A DNA stretch of 18,309 nt, taken from assembly GCA_018715225.1 (NCBI GenBank), contig DVMB01000021.1, positions 1 through 18,309 on the forward strand. Direction: 5' to 3'. Under the pieces are notes generated by a model. The model had not been told where the DNA came from and did not search any database. It saw only the letters and a program-made list of their open reading frames with translations. Each line of letters starts with the position of its first letter. The first letter of the stretch is position 1. Source of the stretch: Candidatus Onthoplasma faecigallinarum (GTDB taxonomy: Bacteria; Bacillota; Clostridia; Christensenellales; UBA1242). Shown in pieces: positions 1 to 5,304 of the stretch. Made by a program: the position numbers and the translations under genes.

Positions 1-551
1 ACAGGATAACCGCCACGTTCACTTTTCCCATCTACAATTTCGTCATTCGCAAGCACTGAGCCCAATTCTTCACACCAATTTACAGGTATGTCCACGTTCC
101 TAGCTAGACCTGCAAGATACAGTTGTTTGAAAATCCATTGGGTCCATTTGTAATATTTTGGGTCGGCTGTACTGATTTCCCTATCCCAATCATAAGAAAA
201 TCCAATATTTTTCAACTGACTGCGGAAATATTTGATATTCTTTTCTGTGAATACGCTTGGGTGATTCCCCGTCTCAATCGCATATTGCTCTGCTGGCAAA
301 CCGAACGAATCAAAACCCATAGGATGAAGCACATTATACCCCTGCATTCTTTTCATTCTGCTGACAATATCCGTTGCGGTATATCCCTCAGGGTGCCCAA
401 CATGCAACCCCGCACCAGAAGGATACGGGAACATATCCAGTGCATAAAATTTAGGTTTAGAAAAATCCCAAACATCAGTTTTAAAAGTCTCATGCTCTTC
501 CCAATATTTTTTCCATTTTTGCTCAATCTCTTGTGGTCTGTATTCTTCCAT
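1..551 (-). CDS. leuS: Leucyl-tRNA synthetase, N-terminal part (cut by window edge)
   Basis: Class I aminoacyl-tRNA synthetase that charges tRNA-Leu with leucine in the cytoplasm. About 183 N-terminal residues are visible; the rest lies left of position 1. The translation begins MEEYRPQEIEQKWKKYWEE and carries the class I signature FPYPSGAGLHVGHPEGYTA with the HIGH-type motif HVGH. It is followed by GFDSFGLPAEQYAI and by NWCEELGSVLANDE with SERGGYPV, all typical of bacterial LeuRS. The ATG at 551-549 has a GGAG ribosome site at 557-560 (minus strand). Upstream lie a strong promoter and an attenuator with a leucine-rich leader peptide (see separate entries), so expression probably responds to charged tRNA-Leu. 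Identification is secure; the C-terminal editing and KMSKS regions cannot be seen. Confidence 0.97.
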   Translation of the reverse strand, partial: MEEYRPQEIEQKWKKYWEEHETFKTDVWDFSKPKFYALDMFPYPSGAGLHVGHPEGYTATDIVSRMKRMQGYNVLHPMGFDSFGLPAEQYAIETGNHPSVFTEKNIKYFRSQLKNIGFSYDWDREISTADPKYYKWTQWIFKQLYLAGLARNVDIPVNWCEELGSVLANDEIVDGKSERGGYP

Positions 552-569
552 ATAATCTCCTCAAAAAAC

Positions 570-640
570 AAAAAATGACAGCGGTCATGCTGTCAAACAT
601 ATTTCAGCACAACCAAAACAATGTGCCGACAAGACGGCAC
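570..640 (-). promoter_or_regulatory. Transcription attenuator of leuS (five pairing segments ending in a terminator)
   Basis: On the minus strand five segments follow the leader peptide: 1 = GTGCCG (640-635), 2 = CGGCAC (628-623), 3 = GTGCTG (610-605), 4 = TGACAGCAT (595-587), 5 = GCTGTCA (582-576). Pairs 1:2, 2:3, 3:4 and 4:5 are each 6-7 bp with at most one G-U. Pair 4:5 is followed by two runs of six U separated by a G (575-563), so it is an intrinsic terminator placed just before the leuS ribosome site. Inference: a ribosome that finishes the leader peptide covers segment 1, so 2:3 and the terminator 4:5 form. A ribosome stalled at the early leucine codons leaves segment 1 free, so 1:2 and 3:4 form and transcription continues into leuS. 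No T-box core (AGGGTGGNACCGCG) is present. Confidence 0.8.
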
Positions 641-641
641 T

Positions 642-677
642 TTATTGTAATAGCAATGCCAAAAATTTATTTTTCAT
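642..677 (-). CDS. leuS leader peptide MKNKFLALLLQ (11 codons, four Leu)
   Basis: An 11-codon reading frame on the minus strand, ATG at 677-675 and TAA at 644-642, translating as MKNKFLALLLQ. Leucine occupies codons 6, 8, 9 and 10 (TTG, TTG, CTA, TTA). It ends one base before attenuator segment 1, which is the geometry of amino-acid leader peptides such as those of the trp, leu and phe attenuators. No Shine-Dalgarno sequence precedes it. The A of the ATG is exactly where transcription should start relative to the -10 element TATCAT (six bases in between), so the message may be leaderless. It is too short to identify by homology; the call rests on codon content and position. Its translation would sense leucyl-tRNA supply. 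Confidence 0.8.
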   Translation of the reverse strand: MKNKFLALLLQ

Positions 678-683
678 ACATAT

Positions 684-713
684 ATGATAACACAGACGAA
701 AAAGATTTGTCAA
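684..713 (-). promoter_or_regulatory. Promoter of the leuS leader
   Basis: Minus strand: -35 TTGACA (713-708) and -10 TATCAT (689-684) with an extended TG at 692-691 and an 18-bp spacer (or TTATCA, 690-685, with 17 bp). Predicted start at about 677, the first base of the leader peptide. The -35 box starts 4 bp past the stop codon of the preceding 222-aa gene. Confidence 0.8.
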
Positions 714-716
714 TAA

Positions 717-1385
717 TTAGATTATCATTCCTTTATTTTTTTCTAGTTGATTTTTCATAGCTCTCTTCAAATGTTTATCAAAGTATCTCAAAATGACACT
801 AATCTCTTTTACATATTTTTGACGAAACTTCAAGTCTTGTTCCAAATCTTTTTTGCTAGAAAAATTTTCTTCGCTAGCCAAAATGTTGTGTAACGCTTTG
901 TCCTTAGCGAGCATCAACTTTAAATAAAAATTTTTGTCCTCGCTTAAAATCTCTACCACATTTTCTATATCTAAACAATCTAGGAATCTAGCATCAATTG
1001 CCACGAGCGACAAAATATCCATCTCATCAGTTGGTACATTTATTAAATGTGGAATCAGTCCTCCATGTTTTGATTCGTCTAAAATTATGCACATGTTTTG
1101 ATGTCCAACACCCCCTGATACAACAGCCATTTTTGAAACGGAATCTTTTGTCGTGCAGTCAAAAAATTCTCCTCGCAATGGATAGCCAAACGAGTGTTTA
1201 TTTAAGTCATATAAAATGCTCTTTTCCGCCTCTTCCGTCTTGATTATTTCACTCTTTATAATACATACTCCATGCCGAGTATTCAAACGATGATATTCAT
1301 CGCCACGAGATTTAATATCCATTTCGTCTACTTTAGAAAAATATTTTTTTGCCAAACTCATATTTTGAAAATAATCAATATACAT
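717..1385 (-). CDS. Hypothetical protein, 222 aa
   Basis: I do not recognise this protein. It starts MYIDYFQNMSLAKKYF with an AGAGGG ribosome site a few bases upstream, and ends just before the leuS promoter. It has no signal peptide or membrane segment, is charged, and looks cytoplasmic. A small hydrophobic/glycine patch, KMAVVSGGVGHQNMCIILDE (about residues 84-103), and an acidic middle (DEMDILSLVAIDARFLDCLD) precede a lysine-rich, probably helical C-terminus (about residues 150-222). It is divergent from the DUF308 membrane protein gene. No terminator separates it from leuS, so readthrough into the leuS leader is possible, although leuS has its own promoter. Confidence 0.7.
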   Translation of the reverse strand: MYIDYFQNMSLAKKYFSKVDEMDIKSRGDEYHRLNTRHGVCIIKSEIIKTEEAEKSILYDLNKHSFGYPLRGEFFDCTTKDSVSKMAVVSGGVGHQNMCIILDESKHGGLIPHLINVPTDEMDILSLVAIDARFLDCLDIENVVEILSEDKNFYLKLMLAKDKALHNILASEENFSSKKDLEQDLKFRQKYVKEISVILRYFDKHLKRAMKNQLEKNKGMII

Positions 1386-1431
1386 ATTCCCTCTATTTTC
1401 TATTTGATTATAAAAATAATTTTTAAAATTA

Positions 1432-1461
1432 TTGGATTAATTTCTAGATATGTATTATAAT
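1432..1461 (+). promoter_or_regulatory. Promoter of the DUF308 membrane protein gene
   Basis: -35-like TTGGAT (1432-1437), 18-bp spacer and a consensus -10 TATAAT (1456-1461), followed by an AAGAGG ribosome site about 6 bp before the ATG at 1479. Confidence 0.65.
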
Positions 1462-1478
1462 AAATACAAGAGGTTATT

Positions 1479-2081
1479 ATGAAAGAAAAATTTAAAAATT
1501 TTAAACTAACTTCAGCTATTTTTAGTGTTTTTTGCATAATTTTCGGTATTTTATTGATTATTTTCCCAGAAATTACAAAACTTACTTTGTTGTATGTTTT
1601 TGGAGCGGGAATTATAATTTTAGGTATTATTGAAATTATCAATTATTTTGTATACGGCTACGAGCCTTTCGGTTTTTGGTTTGGCATATTTGATTTCATC
1701 TTCGGCTTGCTAATTATCTCTTCTGCTAGAATTTTGACCGAATTAAATGTGTTGGCGTTTTTGTTTGGTACAGTATTTATTTTCTCCGCTCTAATAAAAA
1801 TTCAAAGATCTTTGACTTACAAAAAATTCGGCGCTAAAAATTGGTGGGTAGAGACAGTCTTTGGTGCAATATTTTTGCTATTAGGTATGATTATAATCAT
1901 CAACCCATTCAGTGAAAATGTATTAAATATTTTCTTAGGCTCATGCATAATCATAAACGGAATTATGGATATAATCACATTGATTTTAATCACAAATAAA
2001 ATCAAACAAATCAAACACAAATTAAAAGATTTGGTTCGCCCAGTAGAGATAGATATTGATGACTATGATATTGAAGAATAA
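1479..2081 (+). CDS. DUF308 / HdeD-type integral membrane protein, 200 aa
   Basis: Small polytopic membrane protein with about six hydrophobic helices. They come in two sets of three: SAIFSVFCIIFGILLIIF, TLLYVFGAGIIILGIIEII and a helix near residue 70, then AFLFGTVFIFSALIKI, ETVFGAIFLLLGMIIII and IFLGSCIIINGIMDIITLI. The repeated pattern of hydrophobic-G-I-x-L-I-x-P followed by hydrophobic-GxxxIxxGIxEI is that of the DUF308/HdeD family, whose E. coli member is linked to acid resistance. The C-terminus is short, cytoplasmic and acidic (EIDIDDYDIEE). It is a single-gene unit with its own promoter and a strong terminator. Family assignment is by pattern; the function in this organism is unknown. 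Confidence 0.8.
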   Translation: MKEKFKNFKLTSAIFSVFCIIFGILLIIFPEITKLTLLYVFGAGIIILGIIEIINYFVYGYEPFGFWFGIFDFIFGLLIISSARILTELNVLAFLFGTVFIFSALIKIQRSLTYKKFGAKNWWVETVFGAIFLLLGMIIIINPFSENVLNIFLGSCIIINGIMDIITLILITNKIKQIKHKLKDLVRPVEIDIDDYDIEE

Positions 2082-2102
2082 ACAAAATAATTAAAAAAAA
2101 TT

Positions 2103-2126
2103 GGCTCTAATTTTAGAGCCTTTTTT
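2103..2126. terminator. Bidirectional terminator between DUF308 and DUF1540-like genes
   Basis: Perfect 8-bp stem GGCTCTAA/TTAGAGCC (2103-2120) followed by TTTTTT on the plus strand; on the minus strand it is followed by AATTTTTTTT. It serves the two convergent genes on either side. Confidence 0.9.
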
Positions 2127-2168
2127 CTTCCCTCAAATATTAAAAAATTTATTCAACATTCACTTAAT

Positions 2169-2483
2169 TTATTTTGGTACATAACTGTTGCACGGAGCAT
2201 CGTCAATCTCACTGCCGACAAAAATACCATTCGAATAACATTCCCCGCTCTTATTATAAATGCACACAAGACAACTGCATCTTATGAACATCGTCTTGCA
2301 ATGATGAAAAGGTGCCAAGTCCGGTTCGTGTTCAAACATATCGAGAGAGACATCTTCCACAATTTTATCATTGTTCATAATCAAATCTCCGCAATCTGCA
2401 TGCTCACTGATGTTGAGATTTTTTCTAGTGCACTTTGCTCTATCATTATATATACAACTATATTTTCTACACATTACATCCAT
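2169..2483 (-). CDS. Cysteine-rich DUF1540-like protein, 104 aa, two domains
   Basis: Contains two copies of a small cysteine motif. Copy 1 (about residues 5-34) is CRKYSCIYNDRAKCTRKNL ending in ADCGDL. Copy 2 (about residues 69-101) is CSCLVCIYNKSGECYSNGI ending in DDAPCNSY. The core C-x(3-4)-C-x-Y-N-x(3-4)-C with a further cysteine about 14 residues on matches DUF1540, a presumed metal-binding module common in Clostridia. The link is acidic (DVSLDMFEHEPDLAPF). It has no signal peptide. The ribosome site is weak, so the start could also be the ATG three codons downstream. It lies divergent from rplI. The role is unknown; zinc or another metal is inferred from the cysteines. Confidence 0.7.
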   Translation of the reverse strand: MDVMCRKYSCIYNDRAKCTRKNLNISEHADCGDLIMNNDKIVEDVSLDMFEHEPDLAPFHHCKTMFIRCSCLVCIYNKSGECYSNGIFVGSEIDDAPCNSYVPK

Positions 2484-2530
2484 ACTTTAATTGTCTCTCA
2501 TTTGAAAAATTTTATACACGCTTACAAAAT

Positions 2531-2559
2531 TTGACTAAATTAATATTGTGTGCTAAAAT
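2531..2559 (+). promoter_or_regulatory. Promoter of rplI
   Basis: -35 TTGACT (2531-2536), 17-bp spacer, -10 TAAAAT (2554-2559) preceded by an extended TG. The ribosome site GGAG is at 2567-2570. Confidence 0.8.
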
Positions 2560-2576
2560 AATTATAGGAGAGTTAA

Positions 2577-3020
2577 ATGAAAGTAATATTAATAAAAGAC
2601 TTGAAAGGCAAAGGTAAGGCGGGCGATATCATAGAAGTAAACCCAAATTACGCCAACAATGTATTGATAAAACAAGGTATAGCAAAGGTTGCCAACACCA
2701 GCAATTTAAACGACCACAAAGGTCAGGTTGAAGCAAAACAATTTCATCATTTGGAATTGGTAAAAGAATATCAAGCAATAGCAGACAAAATCAGGAACAA
2801 ACATTACAACTTTATCTTGAATGTAGGAGCGAACGGAAAAGCCTTTGGTTCAATCACTAAGCAAGAGATCTTGTCCGCATTAAATCAGGACGGAATAAAG
2901 ATAGAGAAGAATCAAATCAAAGATTTCCCTACAATCAAAAGTGTAGGACAATACAAAATCACATTGCAATTAATCAAAGAAGTGTCTGTCGACATAATAG
3001 CAAATGTAAATATAAAATAA
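2577..3020 (+). CDS. rplI: 50S ribosomal protein L9
   Basis: Structural protein of the large ribosomal subunit that binds 23S rRNA near the L1 stalk base. The N-terminal domain MKVILIKDLKGKGKAGDII followed by EVNPNYANNVLIKQGIA is the L9 signature. A lysine/glutamate-rich connecting helix spans about residues 50-75, and the C-terminal domain includes GKAFGSITKQEI. At 147 aa it matches the usual 147-150 aa length. It begins at an ATG with a TAGGAG site 7 bp upstream. Many Firmicutes have rplI next to dnaB or a GdpP-type gene; here it stands alone with its own promoter and terminator. Confidence 0.98.
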   Translation: MKVILIKDLKGKGKAGDIIEVNPNYANNVLIKQGIAKVANTSNLNDHKGQVEAKQFHHLELVKEYQAIADKIRNKHYNFILNVGANGKAFGSITKQEILSALNQDGIKIEKNQIKDFPTIKSVGQYKITLQLIKEVSVDIIANVNIK

Positions 3021-3024
3021 ATTC

Positions 3025-3051
3025 AAAAAAATGCACATATGTGCATTTTTT
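3025..3051. terminator. Bidirectional terminator between rplI and the Xre pair
   Basis: Near-perfect palindrome, AAAAAATGCACATATGTGCATTTTTT, written here as arms AAAAAATGCACAT and ATGTGCATTTTTT. U-runs form in either direction. The stop codon of the minus-strand regulator (3050-3052) lies inside the right arm. Confidence 0.9.
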
Positions 3052-3274
3052 AATTTTCTCTACCCACAAGATAATCAATCGTAACGCCAAAAAAGTCAGC
3101 CAATGTACACAAATAATCTATCTTAGGAGACCTCTTTTTCAAAGTCCAACTATTTATAGTAGATCTTGGTATATTTGTTTTAGCGGATAATTCTTTAATA
3201 TTCAATTTCTTATCCTGCATTAAATCAATTAATTTAGATGAAAAAATGTTCATTGCTTCTTGTAAATTTGTCAT
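3050..3274 (-). CDS. Small Xre-type HTH regulator (second of a paralogous pair), 74 aa
   Basis: Single-domain Cro/CI-type DNA-binding protein. The helix-turn-helix covers about residues 20-58: LNIKELSAKTNIPRSTINSW, then KKRSPKIDYLCTLADFFGV and TIDYLVGREN. It has no C-terminal effector or protease domain. It is about 60 percent alike to the upstream gene by eye (shared PRST/TINxWTLKxRSPK, LADFFGVxxDYLxGRE), so the two arose by tandem duplication. The start ATG follows an AAGGAA site, 22 bp after the upstream stop codon, so both are on one message. Binding targets are probably the 15-bp repeats at 3533-3576. The regulated process is unknown. Confidence 0.85.
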   Translation of the reverse strand: MTNLQEAMNIFSSKLIDLMQDKKLNIKELSAKTNIPRSTINSWTLKKRSPKIDYLCTLADFFGVTIDYLVGREN

Positions 3275-3296
3275 AAATTCTTCCTTATTGAAAAGA

Positions 3297-3521
3297 TTAA
3301 TCTTCTCTTCCTAGTAAGTAATCAACCGAAACGCCAAAAAAGTCTGCCAATTCACATAAACTATCCACCTTCGGTGATCTAGTTTTCAAAGTCCACCCAT
3401 TAATGGTTGTTCTAGGAATTTTGATATAATTTGAAAATTCATTTAAACTCCAACCACGTTCACGAATTAGGTCAAGTAATCTTTCAGCAAAGATATCCAT
3501 TACATCATGTATATTTCTCAT
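3297..3521 (-). CDS. Small Xre-type HTH regulator (first of a paralogous pair), 74 aa
   Basis: Cro/CI-type regulator, HTH at about residues 22-60 (WSLNEFSNYIKIPRTTINGW, then RSPKVDSLCELADFFGVSVD), ending DYLLGRED. The recognition-helix region differs from its paralogue only slightly (PRTTINGW versus PRSTINSW), so they may share operators. There is no Shine-Dalgarno sequence. A CATAAT -10 element (3533-3528) lies exactly six bases from the ATG, so the message may be leaderless, as proposed for the leuS leader. The gene is divergent from a structured RNA whose promoter contains the putative operator, which suggests autoregulation together with control of that RNA. Confidence 0.85.
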   Translation of the reverse strand: MRNIHDVMDIFAERLLDLIRERGWSLNEFSNYIKIPRTTINGWTLKTRSPKVDSLCELADFFGVSVDYLLGRED

Positions 3522-3532
3522 AAAAATATTAT

Positions 3533-3576
3533 GTTACAATTGCGTCATTTTTACTTGACAAGTTGCAAATGCGTCA
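3533..3576. promoter_or_regulatory. Two direct operator-like repeats between the Xre gene and the ncRNA
   Basis: GTTACAATTGCGTCA (3533-3547) and GTTGCAAATGCGTCA (3562-3576) match at 13 of 15 positions. They are 29 bp apart, nearly three helical turns. The second copy sits between the -35 and -10 boxes of the plus-strand RNA promoter. The first touches the -10 of the minus-strand regulator gene. Likely binding sites for the adjacent Xre proteins (inference). Confidence 0.6.
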
Positions 3577-3584
3577 ACTATAAT
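3555..3584 (+). promoter_or_regulatory. Promoter of the structured RNA
   Basis: Consensus -35 TTGACA (3555-3560), 18-bp spacer, consensus -10 TATAAT (3579-3584). Predicted start at about 3591. Confidence 0.8.
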
Positions 3585-3590
3585 ATAAAT

Positions 3591-3758
3591 AGTCTCAATA
3601 TGTAACTAAAAATATTTCTATAAGTTATTCTCACAAATAAAAAAGAAATTTACATATTGAGAGCCAACAGCGAGGAACAATCGAGCTGAAGCTAGCAAGA
3701 ATGCCAACGATTTGTAAGCGTTGGTAAAAATCCGTGTATTAAAATTACACGGATTTTT
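3591..3758 (+). ncRNA. Candidate structured non-coding RNA, about 168 nt
   Basis: This is a transcription unit without a credible reading frame, with a consensus promoter and a strong terminator. Visible structure: a perfect 13-bp stem TCTCAATATGTAA (3593-3605) with TTACATATTGAGA (3650-3662) that encloses an AU-rich 44-nt loop. A GC-richer linker follows (3663-3700) holding AGCTGAAGCT and GAGGAAC. Then a hairpin CCAACG/CGTTGG, and the terminator stem (13 bp, 3726-3738 with 3746-3758) followed by little more than its own U-run. I do not recognise it as 6S, SRP, RNase P or tmRNA. Its promoter carries a putative Xre operator. Regulatory RNA is the most likely role. Confidence 0.65.
3726..3758 (+). 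terminator. Terminator of the structured RNA
   Basis: 13-bp perfect stem AAAAATCCGTGTA/TACACGGATTTTT with a 7-base loop; the U-run is within the right arm. Confidence 0.85.
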
Positions 3759-3773
3759 CAAATTCCAAAAGAA

Positions 3774-3796
3774 AAAGACCGCATAGTGCAGTCTTT
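3774..3796 (-). terminator. Terminator of glyS
   Basis: Minus-strand stem AAAGACTGC/GCGGTCTTT (one G-U pair) followed by TTCTTTT, just after the glyS stop codon. Confidence 0.8.
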
Positions 3797-3801
3797 TGTG
3801 T

Positions 3802-5166
3802 TTAATATTCTATCTTTTTGTTGACATAATCTATCAAATCGTCGACTTTGATCCTTATCTGCTCCATTGTATCTCTGTCTCGAATCGTAACAGTATCATC
3901 ATTAAGAGTATCAAAATCAATAGTGACACACATTGGAGTACCGATTTCGTCTTGACGTCTGTAGCGTTTGCCAATGCTACCTGCTTCATCGTATGTAACC
4001 ATGAAATATTTTGCCAATTTATGATAAACTTGCAACGCCTTTTCGCTCAAATTCTTCTGCAATGGCAGAACCGCCACCTTATAAGGTGCTATCGCTGGGT
4101 GGAAATGCATCACAACTCTAGTCTCGCCATTTTCTAATTTTTCTTCATCATACGCTTCGCACATGACAGCAAGAGTCAACCTGTCCGCTCCTATTGAATA
4201 CTCTATCACATTAGGTATATATCTCTCATTTGTATATGGATCGAGATACTGCATTGATTTTCCACTAAATTCTTGATGTCTAGATAGATCCCAATTTCCC
4301 CTGTGATGTATTCCGTTCAACTCTTCCCAACCGATTGGATATAGATATTGAATATCACATGCAGCCTTTGCATAATGAGCCAATTTGTCATGATCATGAT
4401 ACCTCAAGTGGTCTCTATTGAAGCCAAGAGAGAGCAAAAAGTCCATAGCCTTTTTCTTGTATTCAGCATAATAGTCCATGCTTTCGCTGGCTTTGCAGAA
4501 CCATTGATGTTCCATCTGTTCAAATTCAATGGTACGGAAAGTAAAGTTACCAGGTGTTACCTCATTTCTAAATGCTTTACCAATTTGAGCAATACCAAAC
4601 GGCACTTTTGCACGCATGCTTCTCTGCACGTTCAAAAAGTTTACAAATTCGCCCTGTGCGGTCTCCGGTCTCAAGTATATCAAATTTTGACTATCGTCCG
4701 TAACCCCACGAGAAGTCGAAAACATCAAGTTGAAATTCCTGATAGGAGTCCAATCACATTTTCCGCATTTTGGACAACATACATGATGCTCTTTTATATA
4801 TTGTTCCATCTCCTCATTGCTCATAAGGTCAGGGTTGACTTTCCCTTTGCTATGCTCTTCAATCAAATTGTCCGCTCTGTGTCGTGTCTTACAAGATTTG
4901 CAGTCCATTTTAGGATCCGAAAAACTGGCTGTATGACCGCTTGCGTCCCACACTTTACTATTCATGAAAATATCAGCATCAATTCCAAATGAATTGATAG
5001 ACTCTTGTACAAATCTTTTCCACCAAGCACGCTTGATGTTATTTTTCAACTCAACGCCTACAGGACCATAATCCCATGTGTTAGCGAGCCCATCATATAT
5101 GTCGCTACCTGGAAAAATGATTCCTCTATTTTTACATAAATTTACTATCTTATCAAAATTACCCAT
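3802..5166 (-). CDS. glyS: Glycyl-tRNA synthetase, single-chain (alpha2) type
   Basis: Class II aminoacyl-tRNA synthetase that attaches glycine to tRNA-Gly. The N-terminus MGNFDKIVNLCKNRGIIFPG with IYDGLANTWDYGPVGVELKN is the hallmark of the eukaryote-like homodimeric GlyRS. The insertion has CKSCKTRHRAD and CCPKCGKCDW cysteine pairs (about residues 89-137), probably a zinc site. Motif 2 is represented by GKAFRNEVTPGNFTFRTIEF, motif 3 by IEYSIGADRLTLAVM, and the anticodon-binding domain starts near PYKVAVLPL (about residue 365). The 454-aa length is normal for this type. The start ATG has a TTGGAG site. It is a monocistronic gene with its own promoter and terminator; its leader is only about 12 nt, so no T-box or attenuator is present, unlike leuS. 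Confidence 0.97.
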   Translation of the reverse strand: MGNFDKIVNLCKNRGIIFPGSDIYDGLANTWDYGPVGVELKNNIKRAWWKRFVQESINSFGIDADIFMNSKVWDASGHTASFSDPKMDCKSCKTRHRADNLIEEHSKGKVNPDLMSNEEMEQYIKEHHVCCPKCGKCDWTPIRNFNLMFSTSRGVTDDSQNLIYLRPETAQGEFVNFLNVQRSMRAKVPFGIAQIGKAFRNEVTPGNFTFRTIEFEQMEHQWFCKASESMDYYAEYKKKAMDFLLSLGFNRDHLRYHDHDKLAHYAKAACDIQYLYPIGWEELNGIHHRGNWDLSRHQEFSGKSMQYLDPYTNERYIPNVIEYSIGADRLTLAVMCEAYDEEKLENGETRVVMHFHPAIAPYKVAVLPLQKNLSEKALQVYHKLAKYFMVTYDEAGSIGKRYRRQDEIGTPMCVTIDFDTLNDDTVTIRDRDTMEQIRIKVDDLIDYVNKKIEY

Positions 5167-5184
5167 ATTTACTCCAACTACATT

Positions 5185-5193
5185 ATTATAGCA
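5185..5193 (-). promoter_or_regulatory. Extended -10 promoter of glyS
   Basis: Minus-strand TGCTATAAT (5193-5185) is a consensus extended -10. I see no convincing -35. The predicted start is about 5178, giving a very short leader. Confidence 0.65.
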
Positions 5194-5268
5194 AAAAATT
5201 ATAAAATGAGTTAGTTATTTTCATTATTTTTTACCTAAAATTCAAATTATTTATTATTTAATCTAATA

Positions 5269-5300
5269 AAATTGAAGTGATGACCACACCACTCCAATTT
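5269..5300. terminator. Terminator of the 1037-aa gene
   Basis: 11-bp stem AAATTGAAGTG/CACTCCAATTT (one G-U pair on the minus strand), 10-base loop. Minus-strand U-run TTTTATT follows. It also has T residues on the plus strand. Confidence 0.8.
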
Positions 5301-5304
5301 TTTA

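Noticed and set aside
1..551. Plus-strand frame of about 150 codons opposite leuS, and the other long frames opposite glyS and the two giant genes
   Set aside because: They lie antisense to well-supported genes, lack ribosome sites and show no domain features.
552..677. T-box riboswitch for leuS
   Set aside because: The leader is too short and lacks the AGGGTGGNACCGCG core; the leader-peptide attenuator explains the hairpins.
3591..3758. 6S RNA, or a small-peptide gene (MPTICKRW near 3692)
   Set aside because: The 5' and 3' ends do not pair with each other as in 6S RNA, and the 8-codon frame lacks a well-placed ribosome site and any recognisable feature.
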